Positions 63,012 through 64,000 of a DNA stretch of 64,000 bases are shown here, in pieces. The number at the start of each line of letters is the position of its first letter. The first letter of the stretch is position 1. Made by a program: the position numbers and the translations under genes. The DNA is from Gaetbulibacter_A sp043876815 (lineage in GTDB: Bacteria > Bacteroidota > Bacteroidia > Flavobacteriales > Flavobacteriaceae): the NCBI RefSeq assembly GCF_043876815.1, contig NZ_JBAWKA010000004.1:248001-312000 (forward strand), written 5' to 3'. The notes beneath the pieces were generated by a model that had not been told where the DNA came from, did not search any database, and saw only the letters and a list, made by a program, of their open reading frames with translations.

Positions 63012-63155
63012 ATGAAAACTAAAAAGTATTTAATTGCAATTGCAATCTTCGGAGGTGTATTGTTTTTGGCACAAGCTGCTACTCAATATAACTTAGATGG
63101 ACAAACAACAGCCAAAATCGACAAAAGAGACATCATTGTCCCTGTCTGCGGATAA
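63012..63155 (+). CDS. Small exported-like peptide overlapping the next gene
   Basis: A 47-residue ORF: basic start MKTKK, a hydrophobic run YLIAIAIFGGVLFLAQAA that looks like a signal peptide, and a short polar tail ending in IIVPVCG. It has an ATG preceded by an AT-rich leader and a plausible promoter, and it overlaps the 63097 gene by 59 bp in another frame. I think it is a real small protein because of its clean signal-like N-terminus and position, but its family is not certain. Confidence 0.55.
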   Translation: MKTKKYLIAIAIFGGVLFLAQAATQYNLDGQTTAKIDKRDIIVPVCG

Positions 63156-63639
63156 AAAAGCGCTGATTTTAGGGAGTATCATAGCTACTTTGATAGCTAT
63201 AACTCCTTATTTATTTTATTTATACGAAGGTGTTCCAAAAGAGAAAATTTGGGACACCTTTTTGTTTACCTATGAAAGTAATATATACGGTAACGTTTAT
63301 ATTTTCGCCTGGACCTTAACTGGAAAGCTTATCCCCCTATATCTATTGCTTATTTGGTTCTTTACCTGCAAGCACTGGTGGTATCATACCCTTTTGGTAC
63401 CAATAGCTATGTATTCTTATCAAGCATTCACTATTACGAGAGTTGATATTTTCAATATCGATACCAATCAACTAATCTATTTGATTCCTTTAATGGCTGT
63501 AATCATACCTTCTATTTATTTGATTAGGGCACGAATATTTAATCGTATATATGAGAAGACTAAAAGTCTTGAAGAATTAGAGGAAGAACTGAAAATAAAA
63601 CCTAAAAATTTCTGGGATAAACTAGGAGACTACTTTTAA
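63097..63639 (+). CDS. Four-helix membrane protein of unknown function
   Basis: 180 residues with about four transmembrane helices (near 23-42, 65-87, 93-112, 124-145) and a charged C-terminal tail (EKTKSLEELEEELKIK). The motif FTCKHWWYHTLLVP is eye-catching, and similar proteins lie next to tsaE in other flavobacteria as far as I recall. Function unknown. The start overlaps the small ORF; the gene may be translationally coupled to it. Its stop overlaps the converging barrel gene by 4 bp. Confidence 0.75.
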   Translation: MDKQQPKSTKETSLSLSADKKALILGSIIATLIAITPYLFYLYEGVPKEKIWDTFLFTYESNIYGNVYIFAWTLTGKLIPLYLLLIWFFTCKHWWYHTLLVPIAMYSYQAFTITRVDIFNIDTNQLIYLIPLMAVIIPSIYLIRARIFNRIYEKTKSLEELEEELKIKPKNFWDKLGDYF

Positions 63640-64000
63640 TCCATATCCAGGTTTAAACGATCTCGTTCCTTTAAGTCGATATCACGCTTATTTGTTTGTA
63701 ATTTAGTATTTCCAAATTTATAATTGAAGCCAACAACAAAAGTGCGGTTCTCAAGATTTGAATCAACATAGAAATCCTGGTTCAAATATTTTGTGGTTTG
63801 CGTGAAGTTCATGGTATTCAGGATATCCGTTACACCTAAAGTTAAAGATGCCTTCCCGTTCCATAGGTTTTTTCGAAGATTAAAATTGATGCCTGAACGG
63901 TCCCCTATTTTCGATGCTCCATCTGCAATTGGTGAGATATATAAAAACGATACATCTACTGTTAATCTATTATCCTTTAAAAAGCTAAAGTAATTCACCG
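63636..64000 (-). CDS. C-terminal end of a TonB-receptor-type outer-membrane barrel, truncated
   Basis: The frame runs off the right edge of the window, so the N-terminus lies outside. About 121 residues of beta-strands are visible (DVSFLYISPIADG, FNLRKNLWNGKASLTLGVTDILN, FVVGFNYKFG), which match the last strands of an OMP_b-brl/TonB-receptor-like barrel with a C-terminal extension (LKERDRLNLDMD). Convergent with the four-helix membrane protein gene. Confidence 0.8.
   Translation of the reverse strand, partial: VNYFSFLKDNRLTVDVSFLYISPIADGASKIGDRSGINFNLRKNLWNGKASLTLGVTDILNTMNFTQTTKYLNQDFYVDSNLENRTFVVGFNYKFGNTKLQTNKRDIDLKERDRLNLDMD

Overview
The window looks like a chromosomal segment of a marine or cold-water member of the Flavobacteriaceae (Bacteroidota). 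The supporting signs are: AT-rich DNA; repeated TAnnTTTG boxes (the -7 element of the Bacteroidota housekeeping sigma factor) at plausible distances from starts; an lpxC-fabZ gene fusion; a PorX-type response regulator of the type IX secretion and gliding pathway; a DUF6090 protein; and many short lipoproteins with flavobacterial lipoboxes. A DUF3494 ice-binding domain protein suggests, but does not prove, a cold habitat. I saw no rRNA or tRNA genes, insertion sequences or CRISPR arrays.

Layout. (a) 1-6480: a plus-strand peptide-export locus with a cut-off gene of unknown function, a TPR lipoprotein, an amidohydrolase lipoprotein, a C39-peptidase ABC exporter and its HlyD-type partner. (b) 6500-7897: ice-binding lipoprotein. 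(c) 8264-12777: a defence-like island on the minus strand with an Nmad3 protein, a NERD nuclease-related protein, and an ATPase/DUF4435 pair resembling the PARIS anti-phage system. The pair is flanked by a 12-bp inverted repeat and a structured intergenic element. (d) 12939-25678: envelope genes, including a TonB-receptor operon that may import a metal, a DUF2339 giant membrane protein, and a lipoprotein/LytS/LytTR signalling operon. (e) 25793-29066: FKBP, RidA, Tat-exported cupin and MarR, divergent from a DsrE-rhodanese pair. (f) 29081-34048: AraC regulator, M66-type metalloprotease lipoprotein, DUF3817 and MscS channel.

(g) 34106-38720: leuC-leuD-synthase-leuB. The synthase matches the Leptospira-type citramalate synthase active site rather than typical LeuA, so this operon may make 2-oxobutyrate for isoleucine as well as, or instead of, leucine. 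(h) 38968-41214: thioesterase, unknown protein, DUF2461 and Dps. (i) 41374-49822: a complete hisGDCBHAF-IE operon followed by a hotdog thioesterase and a TruA-like protein. Upstream of hisG the sequence shows a promoter, a 17-residue leader peptide with four His codons, an antiterminator pairing and an intrinsic terminator, which together are a full transcription attenuator. (j) 49922-53560: prohibitin, VWA-like membrane protein and fabG. (k) 53678-59381: lpxD-lpxC/fabZ-lpxA-efp-lpxD2-sucD, joining lipid A synthesis with translation and TCA genes. (l) 59437-64000: HD phosphohydrolase, porX, tsaE, a small exported-peptide ORF overlapping a membrane protein, and the C-terminus of a TonB-type receptor running off the edge.

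The best candidates for something new are the his attenuator, the PARIS-like module with its inverted repeats, and the leuCD-citramalate synthase-leuB arrangement.
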